A stretch of 64,000 bases of DNA from Methylocystis sp. Sn-Cys (GCF_016745395.1 NZ_JAERVJ010000003.1:257293-321292), one strand, 5' to 3'. Positions 51,611 through 61,619 are shown, counted from the first letter of the stretch. Numbers and translations are program-made. Notes: generated by a model not told the origin, from the letters alone.

Positions 51611-51619
51611 TGCTATAGT
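51611..51619 (+). promoter_or_regulatory. possible extended -10 promoter of the toxin-antitoxin pair
   Basis: TGCTATAGT (TG-n-TATAGT) just after the glcF stop and 19 nt before the antitoxin start. A TTGACC at 51595-51600 is too close (13 nt) to be its -35. Weak evidence, but a dedicated promoter would be expected for the pair. Confidence 0.3.
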
Positions 51620-51637
51620 GTGCGTGAGGTGTATGCC

Positions 51638-51928
51638 ATGCCGTTGCTCGAATCCCTGCTCGATAAACGCTCGGAGCTGATTGCAGCCGCGCGCCGCCAT
51701 GGCGCGTCGAACATCCGCCTGTTCGGCTCGGTCGTTCGTGGGGAAGAGACGCCGTCGAGCGACGTGGATTTGCTCGTCGATCTTGCTGAGGAACGCGGGT
51801 TCGACGATTATCTCGCGCTGGCGGAGGAACTGGAGACGCTGATCGGGCGGAGGGTCGATCTTGTGACCTCGCGGGGCATGAGTCCTTTTCTCAGGCCGTT
51901 GATCGAACGCGAAGCGTTGCCCTTGTGA
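51638..51928 (+). CDS. mntA: MntA-type nucleotidyltransferase antitoxin
   Basis: A 96-residue minimal nucleotidyltransferase: NIRLFGSVVRGEETPSSDVD contains the GSx(~10)DxD motif (Gly-Ser..Asp-x-Asp), with a third Asp in RRVDLVTSRG. Members pair with HEPN toxins and silence them by adding nucleotides to the toxin tyrosine. ATG 51638 follows GTGAGGTGT. Its stop overlaps the GTG of the toxin gene (GTGA), typical of coupled TA genes. Confidence 0.92.
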   Translation: MPLLESLLDKRSELIAAARRHGASNIRLFGSVVRGEETPSSDVDLLVDLAEERGFDDYLALAEELETLIGRRVDLVTSRGMSPFLRPLIEREALPL

Positions 51929-52260
51929 AGTCCGATCGCTTCTACCTGGAGCATATCGCGGATAGCATCCGCGCGATCGAGAGCTATGTTACGGGCGGCC
52001 GGGATGTCTTTTTGCGCGAGCGCATCATCCAGGACGCTGTCATCCGCAATTTCGAGATCATTGGCGAGGCGGCAGGCAAGCTCTCCCCCGAGCTAAAGGC
52101 CACAGCGCCAGCTCCCTGGGCGAAAATCGTGGCATTCCGAAATCGGCTGATACACGCCTATTGGGGCGTCGATCTTGTTCTTGTCTGGGACGTTATCTCG
52201 AAGGACCTACGCCCGCTCAGGGAGGAGGTCGAACGCCTCCTCGCCAAGCGAGGCGATTAG
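51925..52260 (+). CDS. hepT: HepT-type HEPN toxin (DUF86)
   Basis: A 111-residue HEPN ribonuclease-like toxin of the HepT/DUF86 group. The active-site motif is FRNRLIHAYWGVD: R-N-x3-H-x-Y, where His and Arg cut RNA and Tyr is the target for AMP addition by MntA. Preceding helices DRFYLEHIADSIRAIESYVT and AVIRNFEIIGEAAGKLS are family features. It starts at a GTG overlapping the antitoxin stop. The pair converges with trpS. Confidence 0.93.
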   Translation: MKSDRFYLEHIADSIRAIESYVTGGRDVFLRERIIQDAVIRNFEIIGEAAGKLSPELKATAPAPWAKIVAFRNRLIHAYWGVDLVLVWDVISKDLRPLREEVERLLAKRGD

Positions 52261-52266
52261 GCGGAG

Positions 52267-53301
52267 TTACCGCAAGAACCCCACAATATCCTTCACGGCG
52301 TTCATGTTCTCGCGCGCCAGCGCGCGGGCGCGGTCCGAGCCGTCTCGCAGCACCTGGTCGATATAGCCCTCATCCTCGCGGATGCGGCGCATTTGCGCGG
52401 TGATCGGCGAGAGCTTGGCGACCGCGAGATCGACCAGCGCGCTCTTGAAGGTCGAGAAATTCGCGCCGCCGAATTCGCTCAAAACCTCCGCCTTGGCGCG
52501 CCCCGATAGCGCGGCGAAAATGCCGACGAGATTGTCCGCCTCCGGCCGGCCTTCGAGACCCTTTTCCTCGGAGGGCAGGGGCTCGGGATCCGTCTTGGCC
52601 TTCTTCACCTTCGTCGCGATCTGGTCGGCGTCGTCGGAGAGATTGATGCGCGAATAATCCGAGGCGTCCGATTTCGACATTTTCTTCGTGCCGTCGCGCA
52701 GGCTCATGACGCGCGTCGCCGGGCCGGCGATCAGCGGCTCGGGCAGGGGGAAGAAGCCTTCCCCGAAGCCATTGCGCTCGATCGAGGCGCCGAAATCATT
52801 GTTGAACTTCTGCGCAATGTCGCGGGCGAGCTCCAGATGCTGCTTCTGGTCCTCGCCGACCGGCACATGGGTGGCGCGATAGAGGAGGATGTCGGCGGCC
52901 ATCAGGACAGGGTAATCCAGGAGGCCCATCGAGGCGTTCTCGCGGTCCTTGCCGGCCTTGTCCTTGAACTGGGTCATACGGTTGAGCCAGCCGATGCGGG
53001 CGACGCAGTTCAACACCCAGGCGAGCTCGGCGTGCTCGGCGACCTGGCTCTGATTGAAAACGATGTTCTTCTTGGGGTCGATGCCGCAGGCGAGAAACGC
53101 CGCCGCGATCTCGCGCGTGTTGTTGCGCAGCTCGATCGGGTCCTGCGGAACGGTGATCGCGTGCAGGTCGACGACGCAATAGAGGCACTCGAAGCGCTCC
53201 TGCAGCTCGACGAATTTGACGATGGCGCCGAGGTAATTGCCGAGATGCAGATTGCCGGTGGACTGCACGCCCGAGAAAACGCGCTGGGGGAAGCTGGACA
53301 T
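52267..53301 (-). CDS. trpS: tryptophanyl-tRNA synthetase
   Basis: Charges tRNA-Trp. A 344-residue class I synthetase: the HIGH-like motif [16 protein letters not shown] loop [16 protein letters not shown], and [16 protein letters not shown] (KMSKS). Tryptophan-pocket elements ([24 protein letters not shown]) are normal. ATG 53301 ([11 protein letters not shown]) is the standard start; the open frame upstream is a shadow. Converges with the toxin gene, whose stop lies 6 nt away. Confidence 0.97.
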   Translation of the reverse strand: MSSFPQRVFSGVQSTGNLHLGNYLGAIVKFVELQERFECLYCVVDLHAITVPQDPIELRNNTREIAAAFLACGIDPKKNIVFNQSQVAEHAELAWVLNCVARIGWLNRMTQFKDKAGKDRENASMGLLDYPVLMAADILLYRATHVPVGEDQKQHLELARDIAQKFNNDFGASIERNGFGEGFFPLPEPLIAGPATRVMSLRDGTKKMSKSDASDYSRINLSDDADQIATKVKKAKTDPEPLPSEEKGLEGRPEADNLVGIFAALSGRAKAEVLSEFGGANFSTFKSALVDLAVAKLSPITAQMRRIREDEGYIDQVLRDGSDRARALARENMNAVKDIVGFLR

Positions 53302-53379
53302 GGATTGCGCCGTCGAGGGTTGAGGAACTTTGGCGGGGGTTATGACAATGCGCGGGCGCGGGCGCAAGTGTGGGAATCT

Positions 53380-53490
53380 CCCCTCTCCCGCCTGCGGGAG
53401 AGGGTGGCCCGGCGAAGCCGGGTCGGGTGAGGGCCCTCATCCGTCACCGCTTCGCGGCGACACCTTCTCCCGCAAGCGGGAGAAGGAGGG
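53380..53490. repeat. intergenic palindromic repeat, family D copy 1
   Basis: CCCTCTCCCGCCTGCGGGAG, GGCCCGGCGAAGCCGGGTCGG, GAGGGCCCTCATCC, then CACCTTCTCCCGCAAGCGGG and AGAAGGAGGG: several nested hairpins. Related to 55431-55584. Lies between hslU's end and the start of trpS. Confidence 0.9.
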
Positions 53491-53499
53491 AGCCCAAGC

Positions 53500-54801
53500 T
53501 TACAGAATAAACCGGCTCAAATCCCGGTTCTTCGCCAAATCCCCGATGTGCTTCTCGACGAAATCGCCGTCGATCGTCACCGTCTCGCCCGCGCGGTCGG
53601 AGGCCGTGAAGCTGATGTCGTCGAGCACGCGCTCCATCACCGTCTGCAGGCGCCGGGCGCCGATGTTTTCCACCGAGGTGTTCACGGCCACGGCCACTTT
53701 GGCGATGGCGTCGATGGCCGAGGGCGCGAATTCCAGCGTCACGCCCTCCGTGCCCATCAAGGCCACATATTGCTTGGTGAGACAGGCTTCGGTTTCGGTC
53801 AGGATGCGGCGGAAGTCTTCTTCATTGAGCGAGGCCAATTCCACGCGGATCGGCAGGCGGCCCTGAAGCTCGGGCAAGAGGTCCGAAGGCTTCGCGACAT
53901 GGAAGGCGCCCGACGCGATGAAGAGCACATGGTCGGTTTTCACCGATCCGTGCTTGGTCGCCACCGTCGTGCCTTCGATCAGCGGCAGCAGGTCGCGCTG
54001 CACGCCCTCGCGCGAGACATCGGCGCCGCCGCGTCCTTCGCGGGCGCAGATTTTGTCCATCTCGTCGATGAAGACGATGCCGTTGTTCTCCACTTCGTGG
54101 ATGGCTTCCCGGACGCTCGCTTCCTGGTCGATGAGCTTGTCGCTCTCTTCGGCGATCAGCGGCCCATGCGCTTCCTTCACCGTGAGCTTGCGTGGCTTGC
54201 CGCGCTGCATTTTGCCGAAGAGGTCGCCGAGCGAAAAAGCCGAGACGCTTGCGCCCGGCATGGTCGGCAGCTCGAACATGGGCGTGGAGCCGCCCGATTG
54301 CTGCAATTCGATCTCGACTTCCTTGTCGTCGAGCTCTCCGTCGCGCAGCCGCTTGCGGAAGGTCTCGCGCGTCGCGGGCGAGGAGGCGGGGCCGACGAGC
54401 GCGTCGAGCACGCGTTCCTCCGCGGCCTTTTCGGCGCGGGCCTGCACATCCTTGCGGCGGCGGTCCTTCACCATCACCAGCGCGACTTCGATCAGGTCGC
54501 GCACGATCTGCTCGACGTCGCGGCCCACATAGCCGACCTCGGTGAACTTCGTGGCCTCGACCTTCAGGAACGGGGCGTTGGCGAGGCGGGCGAGGCGGCG
54601 GGCGATCTCGGTCTTGCCGCAGCCCGTCGGGCCGATCATGAGGATGTTCTTGGGCATCACCTCTTCGCGCATCTGCCCTTGAAGCTGCAGACGGCGCCAG
54701 CGGTTGCGCAGCGCGATCGCGACGGCGCGCTTGGCGTCCTGCTGTCCGACGATGTAGCGGTCGAGCTCGGAGACGATCTCGCGGGGGGAGAAGTCGGCCA
54801 T
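53500..54801 (-). CDS. hslU: HslU ATPase of the HslUV protease
   Basis: The AAA+ unfoldase of the HslVU (ClpYQ) protease. A 433-residue protein: N-terminal [20 protein letters not shown], Walker [17 protein letters not shown], the pore-loop region [14 protein letters not shown], Walker [13 protein letters not shown], sensor [15 protein letters not shown] and C-terminal DLSRFIL tail that docks into HslV. The start ATG overlaps the hslV stop (TGATG). Ends near a family D repeat. Confidence 0.97.
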   Translation of the reverse strand: MADFSPREIVSELDRYIVGQQDAKRAVAIALRNRWRRLQLQGQMREEVMPKNILMIGPTGCGKTEIARRLARLANAPFLKVEATKFTEVGYVGRDVEQIVRDLIEVALVMVKDRRRKDVQARAEKAAEERVLDALVGPASSPATRETFRKRLRDGELDDKEVEIELQQSGGSTPMFELPTMPGASVSAFSLGDLFGKMQRGKPRKLTVKEAHGPLIAEESDKLIDQEASVREAIHEVENNGIVFIDEMDKICAREGRGGADVSREGVQRDLLPLIEGTTVATKHGSVKTDHVLFIASGAFHVAKPSDLLPELQGRLPIRVELASLNEEDFRRILTETEACLTKQYVALMGTEGVTLEFAPSAIDAIAKVAVAVNTSVENIGARRLQTVMERVLDDISFTASDRAGETVTIDGDFVEKHIGDLAKNRDLSRFIL

Positions 54802-55373
54802 CAGATTTTCTCCACCACGATGCTATGGTTCGTATAGACGCAAATGTCGGCGGCGATGTTCATGGCCCGGCGCGCGATGGTCTCGGCGTCTGCCGGCGTG
54901 TCGATCAGCGCGCGGCCGGCGGCGAGCGCATAATTGCCGCCGGAGCCGATCGCCGCGACGGCGCCGCCCTCGGCGGTTTCGGGCTCCAGCACGTCGCCGG
55001 ACCCTGTCAGCACCAGGCCGACATTTTTGTCTGCGACGAGCATCATGGCTTCGAGACGGCGCAAATAGCGGTCCATGCGCCAGTCCTTGGCGAGCTCCAC
55101 GCAGGCGCGCATGAGCTGACCGGGATATTGCTCGAGCTTGGTCTCGAGACGCTCGAAGAGGGTGAAGGCGTCGGCGGTGGCGCCGGCGAAGCCCGCGATC
55201 ACGTCGCCCTTGCCGAGCCGGCGCACTTTCCGGGCGTTGCCTTTCATGATGGTCTGGCCGAGGCTGACCTGGCCATCGCCCGCTATGACGGTTTCGCCTT
55301 GTTTTTTAACCAGTATGATCGTCGTCGCATGCATCAGGAGCGACTTCTCGCGTTCGCTTTCCATTCTCGCCAT
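54801..55373 (-). CDS. hslV: HslV peptidase of the HslUV protease
   Basis: The proteasome-like peptidase: [13 protein letters not shown] with the catalytic Thr after an N-terminal extension, [39 protein letters not shown] and [15 protein letters not shown]. Alphaproteobacterial HslVs commonly carry a short N-terminal extension before the Thr. The frame opens at ATG 55373 ([18 protein letters not shown]), with a second ATG 13 codons later, which is nearer to the E. coli start. Removal to Thr is required for activity. hslU follows with a one-base overlap. Confidence 0.96.
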   Translation of the reverse strand: MARMESEREKSLLMHATTIILVKKQGETVIAGDGQVSLGQTIMKGNARKVRRLGKGDVIAGFAGATADAFTLFERLETKLEQYPGQLMRACVELAKDWRMDRYLRRLEAMMLVADKNVGLVLTGSGDVLEPETAEGGAVAAIGSGGNYALAAGRALIDTPADAETIARRAMNIAADICVYTNHSIVVEKI

Positions 55374-55394
55374 CCAGACTAATATGTCAGGCGG

Positions 55395-55423
55395 ATGTAG
55401 GCGTTTGGCGGGTGTTGAGCAAG
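55395..55423 (-). promoter_or_regulatory. possible RpoH-type heat-shock promoter of hslVU
   Basis: Minus strand: CTTGCT, 16-nt spacer, CCTACAT. The alphaproteobacterial RpoH consensus is near CTTG...-N16-17-CCNNAT. It lies about 20-50 nt upstream of hslV. hslVU is a heat-shock operon in related bacteria. The match is partial. Confidence 0.35.
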
Positions 55424-55430
55424 GGCGGGG

Positions 55431-55584
55431 GCCCTCATCCGACCCTCGCTGACGCGAGGGCCACCTTCTCCCGCACGCGGGAGAAGGAGAGAACCCCGTG
55501 TTTAGAGATCACAAGGATTGCAACGCGATTCCTTCTCCCGTTTACGGGAGAAGGTGGCCCCGCAAAGCGGGGTCGGATGAGGGC
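55431..55584. repeat. intergenic palindromic repeat, family D copy 2
   Basis: Starts GCCCTCATCCGACC, holds CTTCTCCCGCACGCGGGAG, AACCCCGTG, CTTCTCCCGTTTACGGGAG, GCCCCGCAAAGCGGGGTCGG and ATGAGGGC. The same hairpin modules as 53380-53490 in a different order. Between hslV and an unknown gene. Confidence 0.88.
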
Positions 55585-55587
55585 GCG

Positions 55588-56478
55588 CTACTTCCCGCCG
55601 AAACGATCGGCGATCTCCTGCGCCTCTTTCACCAGCGCGGGGAAAAACGCTTCCCCGGGCGCGCGCTGCCGGTAGCAGGCGCGAAAGTCGGCGTCGCCCT
55701 TTTCGCGCGTCTGCGTATAGTCGTTGAAGATCTTTTCGTCCTTCGCGCCGCTCGCCTGATATTTCTTGAAGATCACGTCGGCTTTCGCTTCCGCCGCCTT
55801 CAGGCTGGCGTCGCAGGCGGGGATGGGCTTATAGGCCTTGGCGCGCTCGCTCGCGATATAGACCTTTCCCTCCCGGCGCACCGCCAGGACAATATCCTGT
55901 ATCGGGTTCGGGCCGTCATCCTGCGCCCAGCCGCCGAGCAGCGCGACCGCGAAGGTCGCCCCTTCGGGCTTTGCGATGGGGATGTCGGCGGTTTTTGTCA
56001 GGGCGGCGTCCTGTCCAACGGCGAAAGTATAGAATTCGGCATTGGCCAGCGCCTCGTCGATCGACGGCCGCTTGCCTTTCTTCGTCCCCCAGTCCCGCGG
56101 CCGCTTTAGCCATGTTTCCAGCAGGCCGTCCGTCGTGACGACGAGCTGCGGCCCGTCGCCGTCCTTGCCGAAGCGCAGGCCGTCCAGTCCGTCCGCGCCG
56201 AGCTCGCCCTCGGAAAGACTGTCGTACTCCATTCTCCCCTTCTCGGGATAAGGCTTGATCGCAACCGGGCCGATGATCGCCTGCAGGCGTTTCTCGAGAG
56301 CGGCCAGAGCGCTTTTATTGATTTTCGAAATGTCGGCGTCGGGGTTCTTCGCCTCGATCTTCTTGATTTTGGCGGTGGCCGCGTCGCGGGCGGCGACGTA
56401 ATCTTCCTCGGGCGTTCCGGCGACGGCGGCCGCAAGGCCAATGAGCAGCGCGGGAGCGGCGAAATAGGCGAGCTTCAT
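55588..56478 (-). CDS. exported protein of unknown function
   Basis: A 296-residue protein with a signal peptide (KLAYFAAPALLIGLAAAVAG). The mature part starts with a charged helix (YVAARDAATAKIKKIEAKNPD), then a mixed domain with PYPEKGRMEYDSLSEGELGA and TYAFAV-like strands (EFYTFAVGQDAALTKTADIP). Two Cys, in CDASLKAAE and RACYRQRAPG, could form a disulfide. I find no family. ATG 56478 follows CAGGAGAATTG, a good site; the longer frame to 56565 is rejected. Confidence 0.75.
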   Translation of the reverse strand: MKLAYFAAPALLIGLAAAVAGTPEEDYVAARDAATAKIKKIEAKNPDADISKINKSALAALEKRLQAIIGPVAIKPYPEKGRMEYDSLSEGELGADGLDGLRFGKDGDGPQLVVTTDGLLETWLKRPRDWGTKKGKRPSIDEALANAEFYTFAVGQDAALTKTADIPIAKPEGATFAVALLGGWAQDDGPNPIQDIVLAVRREGKVYIASERAKAYKPIPACDASLKAAEAKADVIFKKYQASGAKDEKIFNDYTQTREKGDADFRACYRQRAPGEAFFPALVKEAQEIADRFGGK

Positions 56479-56610
56479 CAATTCTCCTGAAAACATGCTA
56501 TGCTGGCTAGGAACCTCCGGCGAGCATAAAGAAGCGCGGGCGCAGCGGCCAGTGACTTGGCGCACGGCCCAGGGCTCCGAATTCGGGGTAATGAGGAGAG
56601 ATGTGTTCCA

Positions 56611-56752
56611 GCGTCATGGCCGCGCTTGTCGCGGCCATTCACGCCGCGCCGAGGCGGAAAGCTTAAGAACATGAGCGGAACAACGCCGCTTCTTCTTCCC
56701 GCTTGTCTCAATGTCCTGGCGTGGATGCCCGCGACAAGCGCGGGCATGACGC
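56611..56752. repeat. intergenic palindromic repeat, family E copy 1
   Basis: GCGTCATGGCCGCGCTTGTC, GCGGCCATTCACGCC on the left; GGCGTGGATGCCCGCGACAA, GCGCGGGCATGACGC on the right. It lies between divergent genes, upstream of hisB. Same family as 61134-61272. Confidence 0.85.
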
Positions 56753-56891
56753 GGCTGCGTAGGGTTGTTAACCTGGATTCAGAGCCCTGGCGCACGGCTC
56801 CGGCTGGCGCCGTTGCGACGAAATTGCTACAACCCGCCCGCTTGCGGCCGGCGAATGTTCGGCCCGCGTCCTTTTGGAAGGCCTATTCTCC

Positions 56892-57488
56892 ATGCGCAGC
56901 GCCCAGATCGAGCGCGTCACCAAGGAAACGACGATCTCCGTCGCCGTCGATCTCAACGGGGCGGGGAAATCCGACATTTCGACGGGAATAGGCTTTTTCG
57001 ACCATATGCTCGACCAGATCGCCCGCCATGCGCCGCTCGATCTGACGGTGCTCGCCAAGGGCGATCTGCATATCGACGGCCACCACACGGTCGAGGACGT
57101 CGGGCTGGCGCTCGGCCAGGCGGTGGATCGCGCGCTCGGCGACCGCAAGGGAATCGCCCGCTATGGCGACGCCCATGTGCCGCTCGACGAGGCGCTGACC
57201 CGCGTTGTCGTGGATGTCTCGGGCCGGCCTTTTCTCGTCTATGACGTGAACTTCCCGTCGGAGCGCATCGGCGCCTTCGATACCGAGCTCATGCGCGAAT
57301 TTTTCCAGGCCTTCGCCGTGCAGGCGCGCATCGGGCTGCATATCGACAGCCTCAAAGGCGTCAACAGCCATCATATCGCCGAAAGCGCCTTCAAGGGTTT
57401 CGCCCGGGCCTTCGGCAAGGCGGTGGCGATCGACCCGCGCCGCGTCCAGGGCGAAGCGCCCTCCACCAAGGGCACGCTGACTGCCTGA
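56892..57488 (+). CDS. hisB: imidazoleglycerol-phosphate dehydratase
   Basis: Histidine synthesis, step 6: converts imidazoleglycerol phosphate to imidazoleacetol phosphate. A 198-residue protein with paired manganese-binding motifs [14 protein letters not shown] and [16 protein letters not shown], plus [16 protein letters not shown]. It is the single-domain form without a phosphatase. ATG 56892 ([13 protein letters not shown]) is preferred to one 6 codons upstream. First of the his operon here. Confidence 0.96.
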   Translation: MRSAQIERVTKETTISVAVDLNGAGKSDISTGIGFFDHMLDQIARHAPLDLTVLAKGDLHIDGHHTVEDVGLALGQAVDRALGDRKGIARYGDAHVPLDEALTRVVVDVSGRPFLVYDVNFPSERIGAFDTELMREFFQAFAVQARIGLHIDSLKGVNSHHIAESAFKGFARAFGKAVAIDPRRVQGEAPSTKGTLTA

Positions 57489-57531
57489 GGGGCGGCCGGC
57501 AAGAGTCCGAAAGAGGAGGAGGGAAGCCGAA

Positions 57532-57939
57532 ATGGCGATATTCACCGTTCATTTGCCGCCGGAGGGCGCCGCGCGCCCCGAGAAGATCGTGTTCCTGCGC
57601 GATTCCTTCTCGACCCCGGCCTTTATCTTCGGGCCGCTCTGGCTGCTGTGGAAGCGCGCCTGGATCGCCGCTCTCGGCTGGTCGCTTTTGCTCGCCGCAA
57701 TCTCCGCGCTGGGCGTGTCCTTCATGCTTCCGAAGCTGACCACGTCTTTTCTCGCGCTCGCCGCCGCGCTCGTGCTCGGCTTCGAGGGCGACCGCATTCT
57801 CGCATGGAGTTTGCAGCGGCGCGGCTATGTCGAGGGCGACCTGGTGAACGCCGACACCGAGGAGGAGGCCGAAATGGTCTACTTCGGCCGGCTGCGGGCG
57901 TTCTCCCCTGAAACGCTTCCCTCGGAGAGTCGCGCGTGA
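57532..57939 (+). CDS. DUF2628 membrane protein in the his operon
   Basis: A 135-residue protein with two to three membrane segments (about 30-48, 50-70, 78-95): [20 protein letters not shown] is the DUF2628 signature, then [19 protein letters not shown]. The C-terminal part is soluble and acidic ([15 protein letters not shown]). It is habitually found between hisB and hisH in alphaproteobacteria. The link to histidine is by position only. The start follows AGGAGGAGGGAAGCCGAA. It overlaps hisH by 4 nt. Confidence 0.85.
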   Translation: MAIFTVHLPPEGAARPEKIVFLRDSFSTPAFIFGPLWLLWKRAWIAALGWSLLLAAISALGVSFMLPKLTTSFLALAAALVLGFEGDRILAWSLQRRGYVEGDLVNADTEEEAEMVYFGRLRAFSPETLPSESRA

Positions 57940-58586
57940 CGACGACGATCATCGATTATGGTTCGGGCAATCTGCACTCGGCGCAGAAGGCCTTTGAACG
58001 CGCCGCGCGCGAGGCGGGGCTCGAGGGCGTCATTCGCGTGACCAACGACCCCGAGATTGTGCGCGCGGCTGACCGCGTCGTCCTGCCGGGCGTCGGCGCC
58101 TTCGCCGATTGCCGCGCCGGCCTGCTGGCGCTGCCCGGCCTCTATGAGGCGCTGCAAGAGGCGGCGATTGCGCGGAGCCGGCCGTTCCTTGGCATTTGCG
58201 TCGGCATGCAGCTCATGGCGGCGCGCGGGCTGGAGCATGGCGAGACGCCCGGCCTCGACTGGGTCGGCGGCGACGTCGTCGCCATCGAGCCGAAGGACCC
58301 GTCGCTCAAAATCCCGCATATGGGCTGGAACACGCTGTCGCTTGCGCGCGAACATGCGGTCTTTGCCGGCATTCCGACAGGCGAGACCGGCCTGCACGCT
58401 TATTTTGTGCACTCCTATCATCTGACGCCGGCCGAGCCTGGCCATGTGCTGGCGACCAGCGACTATGGCGGGCCGCTCACGGCCGCGGTCGCGCGCGACA
58501 ATCTCGTCGGCGTTCAGTTTCATCCCGAAAAGAGCCAGAGGCTCGGCCTCGCGCTCATCGCCAATTTCCTGAGGTGGCGCCCGTGA
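57936..58586 (+). CDS. hisH: imidazole glycerol phosphate synthase, glutaminase subunit
   Basis: Supplies ammonia to HisF. A 216-residue class I glutamine amidotransferase: [20 protein letters not shown], oxyanion PGVGAF, nucleophile [12 protein letters not shown] (Cys), and [11 protein letters not shown] (His/Glu). Overlaps the DUF2628 gene and the hisA start (GTGA). Complete. Confidence 0.97.
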   Translation: MTTTIIDYGSGNLHSAQKAFERAAREAGLEGVIRVTNDPEIVRAADRVVLPGVGAFADCRAGLLALPGLYEALQEAAIARSRPFLGICVGMQLMAARGLEHGETPGLDWVGGDVVAIEPKDPSLKIPHMGWNTLSLAREHAVFAGIPTGETGLHAYFVHSYHLTPAEPGHVLATSDYGGPLTAAVARDNLVGVQFHPEKSQRLGLALIANFLRWRP

Positions 58587-59329
58587 TACTTTTTCCGGCA
58601 ATCGATCTGAAGGAAGGCCAGTGCGTTCGCCTCGCCCAGGGCGATATGGACCGCGCCACCGTCTTCAACGACGATCCCGCCGAGCAGGCCCGCGCCTTCG
58701 AGCGCCAGGGCTTCGAATATCTGCATGTCGTCGATCTCGACGGCGCCTTCGCCGGCGCGCCGCGCAATGCGGAAGCCGTCGAGGCGATTCTTGCCGCGCT
58801 GACCATTCCGGTGCAGCTTGGCGGCGGCATTCGCGACATGCGCACGCTCTCGGGCTGGCTGGAGAAGGGCGTCACGCGCGTCATCATCGGCACGGCGGCG
58901 GTGAAGGACCCGTCCTTCGTGCGCGAGGCGGCGCGGGTCTATCCCGGCCGCGTGGCGGTCGGCATCGACGCCAAAAACGGCATGGTCGCCGTCGACGGCT
59001 GGGCGCGCACCACGCGCATGTCCGCGCTGGATTTGGGCAAAAGCTTCGAGGACGCGGGCGTCGCGGCGATCATTTACACCGATATTTCGCGCGACGGGAT
59101 TCTGACCGGATTGAACATCGAGCAGACGCTGACGCTCGCCAATGCGCTGTCGATCCCGGTCATCGCCTCCGGCGGCCTCGCGTCACTTGTGGATATCGAG
59201 CGGCTGCTGCAGCCCGATTGCGCCAAGCTCGCCGGCGCCATCACTGGCCGCGCGCTTTACGACGGACGCCTCGATCCGGCTGAGGCGCTGGCGCTGATCC
59301 GGAAGGCGCGGAGCAACCACCATGGTTGA
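58583..59329 (+). CDS. hisA: 1-(5-phosphoribosyl)-5-[(5-phosphoribosylamino)methylideneamino]imidazole-4-carboxamide isomerase
   Basis: Histidine synthesis isomerase, a (beta/alpha)8 barrel. A 248-residue protein: [20 protein letters not shown] with the catalytic Asp, [49 protein letters not shown] with the second Asp, and [14 protein letters not shown]. It starts at a GTG (58583) overlapping the hisH stop. Its end overlaps the nuclease gene by 8 nt; normally hisF would follow directly. Confidence 0.96.
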   Translation: MILFPAIDLKEGQCVRLAQGDMDRATVFNDDPAEQARAFERQGFEYLHVVDLDGAFAGAPRNAEAVEAILAALTIPVQLGGGIRDMRTLSGWLEKGVTRVIIGTAAVKDPSFVREAARVYPGRVAVGIDAKNGMVAVDGWARTTRMSALDLGKSFEDAGVAAIIYTDISRDGILTGLNIEQTLTLANALSIPVIASGGLASLVDIERLLQPDCAKLAGAITGRALYDGRLDPAEALALIRKARSNHHG

Positions 59330-60326
59330 GACGTGGATGGTCAGAGCCGGGGAGGGCGGATATCTCTTTGACGAATTCCGACAACAGTCGATTGTTGCGA
59401 TCGGCTGGGGCGACGTGGGGCCTGCAACGCAGATTATGGACAAATCCGGTCTCTGGGAACAAGTCAAGAAGGCCCGCCCCGAGATGCGGGACCAAGCCGT
59501 CTCGATGAGCGCTGGTCAGATTTGGCGCTTTGCAAAGGAGATGAAAATTGGCGATCGGGTCGTGACGTACGATCCGCGCGCACGGTTTTATCTTTGCGGG
59601 ACGATTGCTGGAGAGTGCGAATTTTTCCCCGACGCGGAGTCGAAAGAGCTATTTAACCGCCGTCAGGTCAATTGGGTGCACGAGAAAGGGCGTGATGACC
59701 TTTCGGTCGCCGCTCAAAACTCTCTAGGCGCAATTTCTACAATCTTTCTAATTCCACCTGCCGTTTCGGATGAGCTGTGGTCTTTAGCTCCGACGGAAAA
59801 CTCCGCCGCAGAGATCATGCCGGACTCGAAAGAGTCGATAGCCTCTTTTGACCCATCCGCAGATCAAATTGGAGAACTTGCGTCCGAGAAGATCAAGGAC
59901 CGAATCGCTAAGCTTTCGTGGTCTGAGATGCAGCAGTTGGTCGCAGCGCTCTTGCAAGCGATGGGTTACAAAACAACGGTGTCGCCAGCGGGTACAGATA
60001 GGGGAAAAGATATCTTAGCTTCCCCGGACGGCTTTGGATTTCAGGAACCTAGAATTGCCGTCGAGGTAAAACATCGGCCGGGTACGAGGATCGGTGCTCC
60101 CGAGATTCGCAGCTTTGTTGGCGGGCGTAGACCGCATGAGTGTGGGCTATATGTAAGTACGGGCGGTTTCTCTCAAGAGGCTTATTATGAAGCTGAACGC
60201 TCCACTATACCTCTTACGCTAATAGACTTTGAAAAGCTTGTTGCTGCTGTTTTGATAAACTATCCTGCGTTTGACGAGCGGACGCGGCAGCTTCTTCCCC
60301 TCCAACAGATTTACTGGCCTCTGTGA
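59322..60326 (+). CDS. Mrr-type restriction endonuclease inserted between hisA and hisF
   Basis: A 334-residue two-domain protein. Residues ~1-145 ([48 protein letters not shown]) form the N-terminal domain seen in Mrr-like modification-dependent nucleases. Residues ~195-310 form a PD-(D/E)XK nuclease: [33 protein letters not shown] with the metal Asp, and [11 protein letters not shown] (E-x-K), then [12 protein letters not shown] and [16 protein letters not shown] 59322 lies inside hisA and the stop overlaps hisF. Composition is AT-richer than the his genes, a sign of insertion. Such enzymes cut methylated DNA; the target is unknown. Confidence 0.85.
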   Translation: MVETWMVRAGEGGYLFDEFRQQSIVAIGWGDVGPATQIMDKSGLWEQVKKARPEMRDQAVSMSAGQIWRFAKEMKIGDRVVTYDPRARFYLCGTIAGECEFFPDAESKELFNRRQVNWVHEKGRDDLSVAAQNSLGAISTIFLIPPAVSDELWSLAPTENSAAEIMPDSKESIASFDPSADQIGELASEKIKDRIAKLSWSEMQQLVAALLQAMGYKTTVSPAGTDRGKDILASPDGFGFQEPRIAVEVKHRPGTRIGAPEIRSFVGGRRPHECGLYVSTGGFSQEAYYEAERSTIPLTLIDFEKLVAAVLINYPAFDERTRQLLPLQQIYWPL

Positions 60327-61105
60327 TGCTCAAAGCCCGCGTCATCCCCTGCCTGGACGTCAAGGAAGGCCGCGTCGTCAAAGGCGTCAATTTCGTCGAT
60401 CTGCGCGACGCCGGCGATCCGGTGGAATGCGCCATCGCCTATGACGCCGCCGGCGCCGACGAGCTCTGCTTTCTCGACATCACCGCGAGCCACGAGAATC
60501 GCGGCATTCTCTTCGATGTCGTGCAGCGCACGGCCGAAGCCTGCTTCATGCCGCTCACCGTCGGCGGCGGCGTGCGCACGCTCGACGACATCCGCAATCT
60601 TCTGCTCGCCGGCGCCGACAAGGCCTCGATCAACACGGCCGCCGTCTCCAACCGCCAGTTCGTGCGCGAGGCCGCCGAGAAATTCGGTTCGCAATGCATC
60701 GTCGTCGCCATAGACGCCAAGCAGGTCGGGCCCGGGAAGTGGGAAATCTTCACCCATGGCGGGCGCCGGCCGACCGGCATCGACGCAGTCGATTACGCCC
60801 GCGAGGTGACGGCGCTCGGGGCCGGCGAAATCTTGCTCACCTCCATGGATCGCGACGGCGCCAAGATCGGTTTCGACATTGCGCTCACCCGCGCGGTCGC
60901 GGACGCCGTGCGCGCGCCGGTGATCGCCTCGGGCGGCGTCGGCAATCTCGACCATTTGGTTGCAGGCATCCGCGAGGGACATGCGACCGCCGTGCTGGCG
61001 GCGTCGATCTTCCACTTCGGCGAATATTCGATTCCGCAGGCGAAGCGCCATATGGCTGCGGCGGGCCTGCCGATGCGGCTCGATGGTTTGGAGGCGTTGG
61101 GATGA
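60326..61105 (+). CDS. hisF: imidazole glycerol phosphate synthase, cyclase subunit
   Basis: Closes the imidazole ring with ammonia from HisH. A 259-residue barrel: [20 protein letters not shown] with catalytic Asp, [59 protein letters not shown] with the second Asp, and [18 protein letters not shown] 60326 overlaps the nuclease stop (TGATG); a GTG one codon earlier is also possible. A family E repeat separates it from hisE. Confidence 0.97.
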   Translation: MLKARVIPCLDVKEGRVVKGVNFVDLRDAGDPVECAIAYDAAGADELCFLDITASHENRGILFDVVQRTAEACFMPLTVGGGVRTLDDIRNLLLAGADKASINTAAVSNRQFVREAAEKFGSQCIVVAIDAKQVGPGKWEIFTHGGRRPTGIDAVDYAREVTALGAGEILLTSMDRDGAKIGFDIALTRAVADAVRAPVIASGGVGNLDHLVAGIREGHATAVLAASIFHFGEYSIPQAKRHMAAAGLPMRLDGLEALG

Positions 61106-61133
61106 TGGGGCGTTTTCGCGCAACCTCCCAACC

Positions 61134-61272
61134 GCGTCATGGCCGGGCTTGTCCCGGCCATCCACGCCTTTCGGTTTCGGCTAGGATTGAGTTTGGAGCG
61201 CGGAGCCGGCTTCCTTGCAAAGACGGCTGTAGCGGCCCGGCGTGGATGGCCGGCATAGAGCCGGCCATGACG
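61134..61272. repeat. palindromic repeat, family E copy 2, inside the his operon
   Basis: GCGTCATGGCCGGGCTTGTC, CCGGCCATCCACGCC, and on the right GGCGTGGATGGCCGGCATAG, GCCGGCCATGAC. It sits between hisF and hisE, which in related genomes are usually close. A strong hairpin here could cut or slow transcription into hisE-coaA. Confidence 0.88.
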
Positions 61273-61295
61273 GGTGAGAGGCGGGAGAACATGCT

Positions 61296-61619
61296 GTGAC
61301 CTTCACCCTCGACGATCTCGCCGCCCTGATCAAATCACGCCGCGATGACAGCGCCTCGAATTCCTACACGAAGCAGCTCTTCGAGGCCGGCCCGCCGCGC
61401 ATCGCCAAGAAATTCGGCGAGGAGGCGGTCGAGGCCGTCATCGCCGCCATGGAGGGCGACAAAAAGGCGCTGACCAGCGAAGCCGCCGACGTTCTTTACC
61501 ATCTCCTCGTGCTGCTCGAGGCGCGCGGCGTCTCTCTTGGCGAAGTGGTGGCGGAACTCGGCCGCCGCACGGCGCAATCCGGCCTCGCCGAGAAAGCTTC
61601 GCGCGGAGCGGGCAAATGA
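61296..61619 (+). CDS. hisE: phosphoribosyl-ATP diphosphatase
   Basis: Removes pyrophosphate from PR-ATP, step 2 of histidine synthesis. A 107-residue MazG-fold protein: [20 protein letters not shown] with [37 protein letters not shown] carrying the metal-binding Glu/Asp. It starts at GTG 61296. Its stop overlaps the coaA start (ATGA). Complete. Confidence 0.95.
   Translation: MTFTLDDLAALIKSRRDDSASNSYTKQLFEAGPPRIAKKFGEEAVEAVIAAMEGDKKALTSEAADVLYHLLVLLEARGVSLGEVVAELGRRTAQSGLAEKASRGAGK

Noticed and set aside
53548-54837. 429-codon forward open frame opposite hslU
   Set aside because: Antisense shadow of a conserved AAA+ protein.
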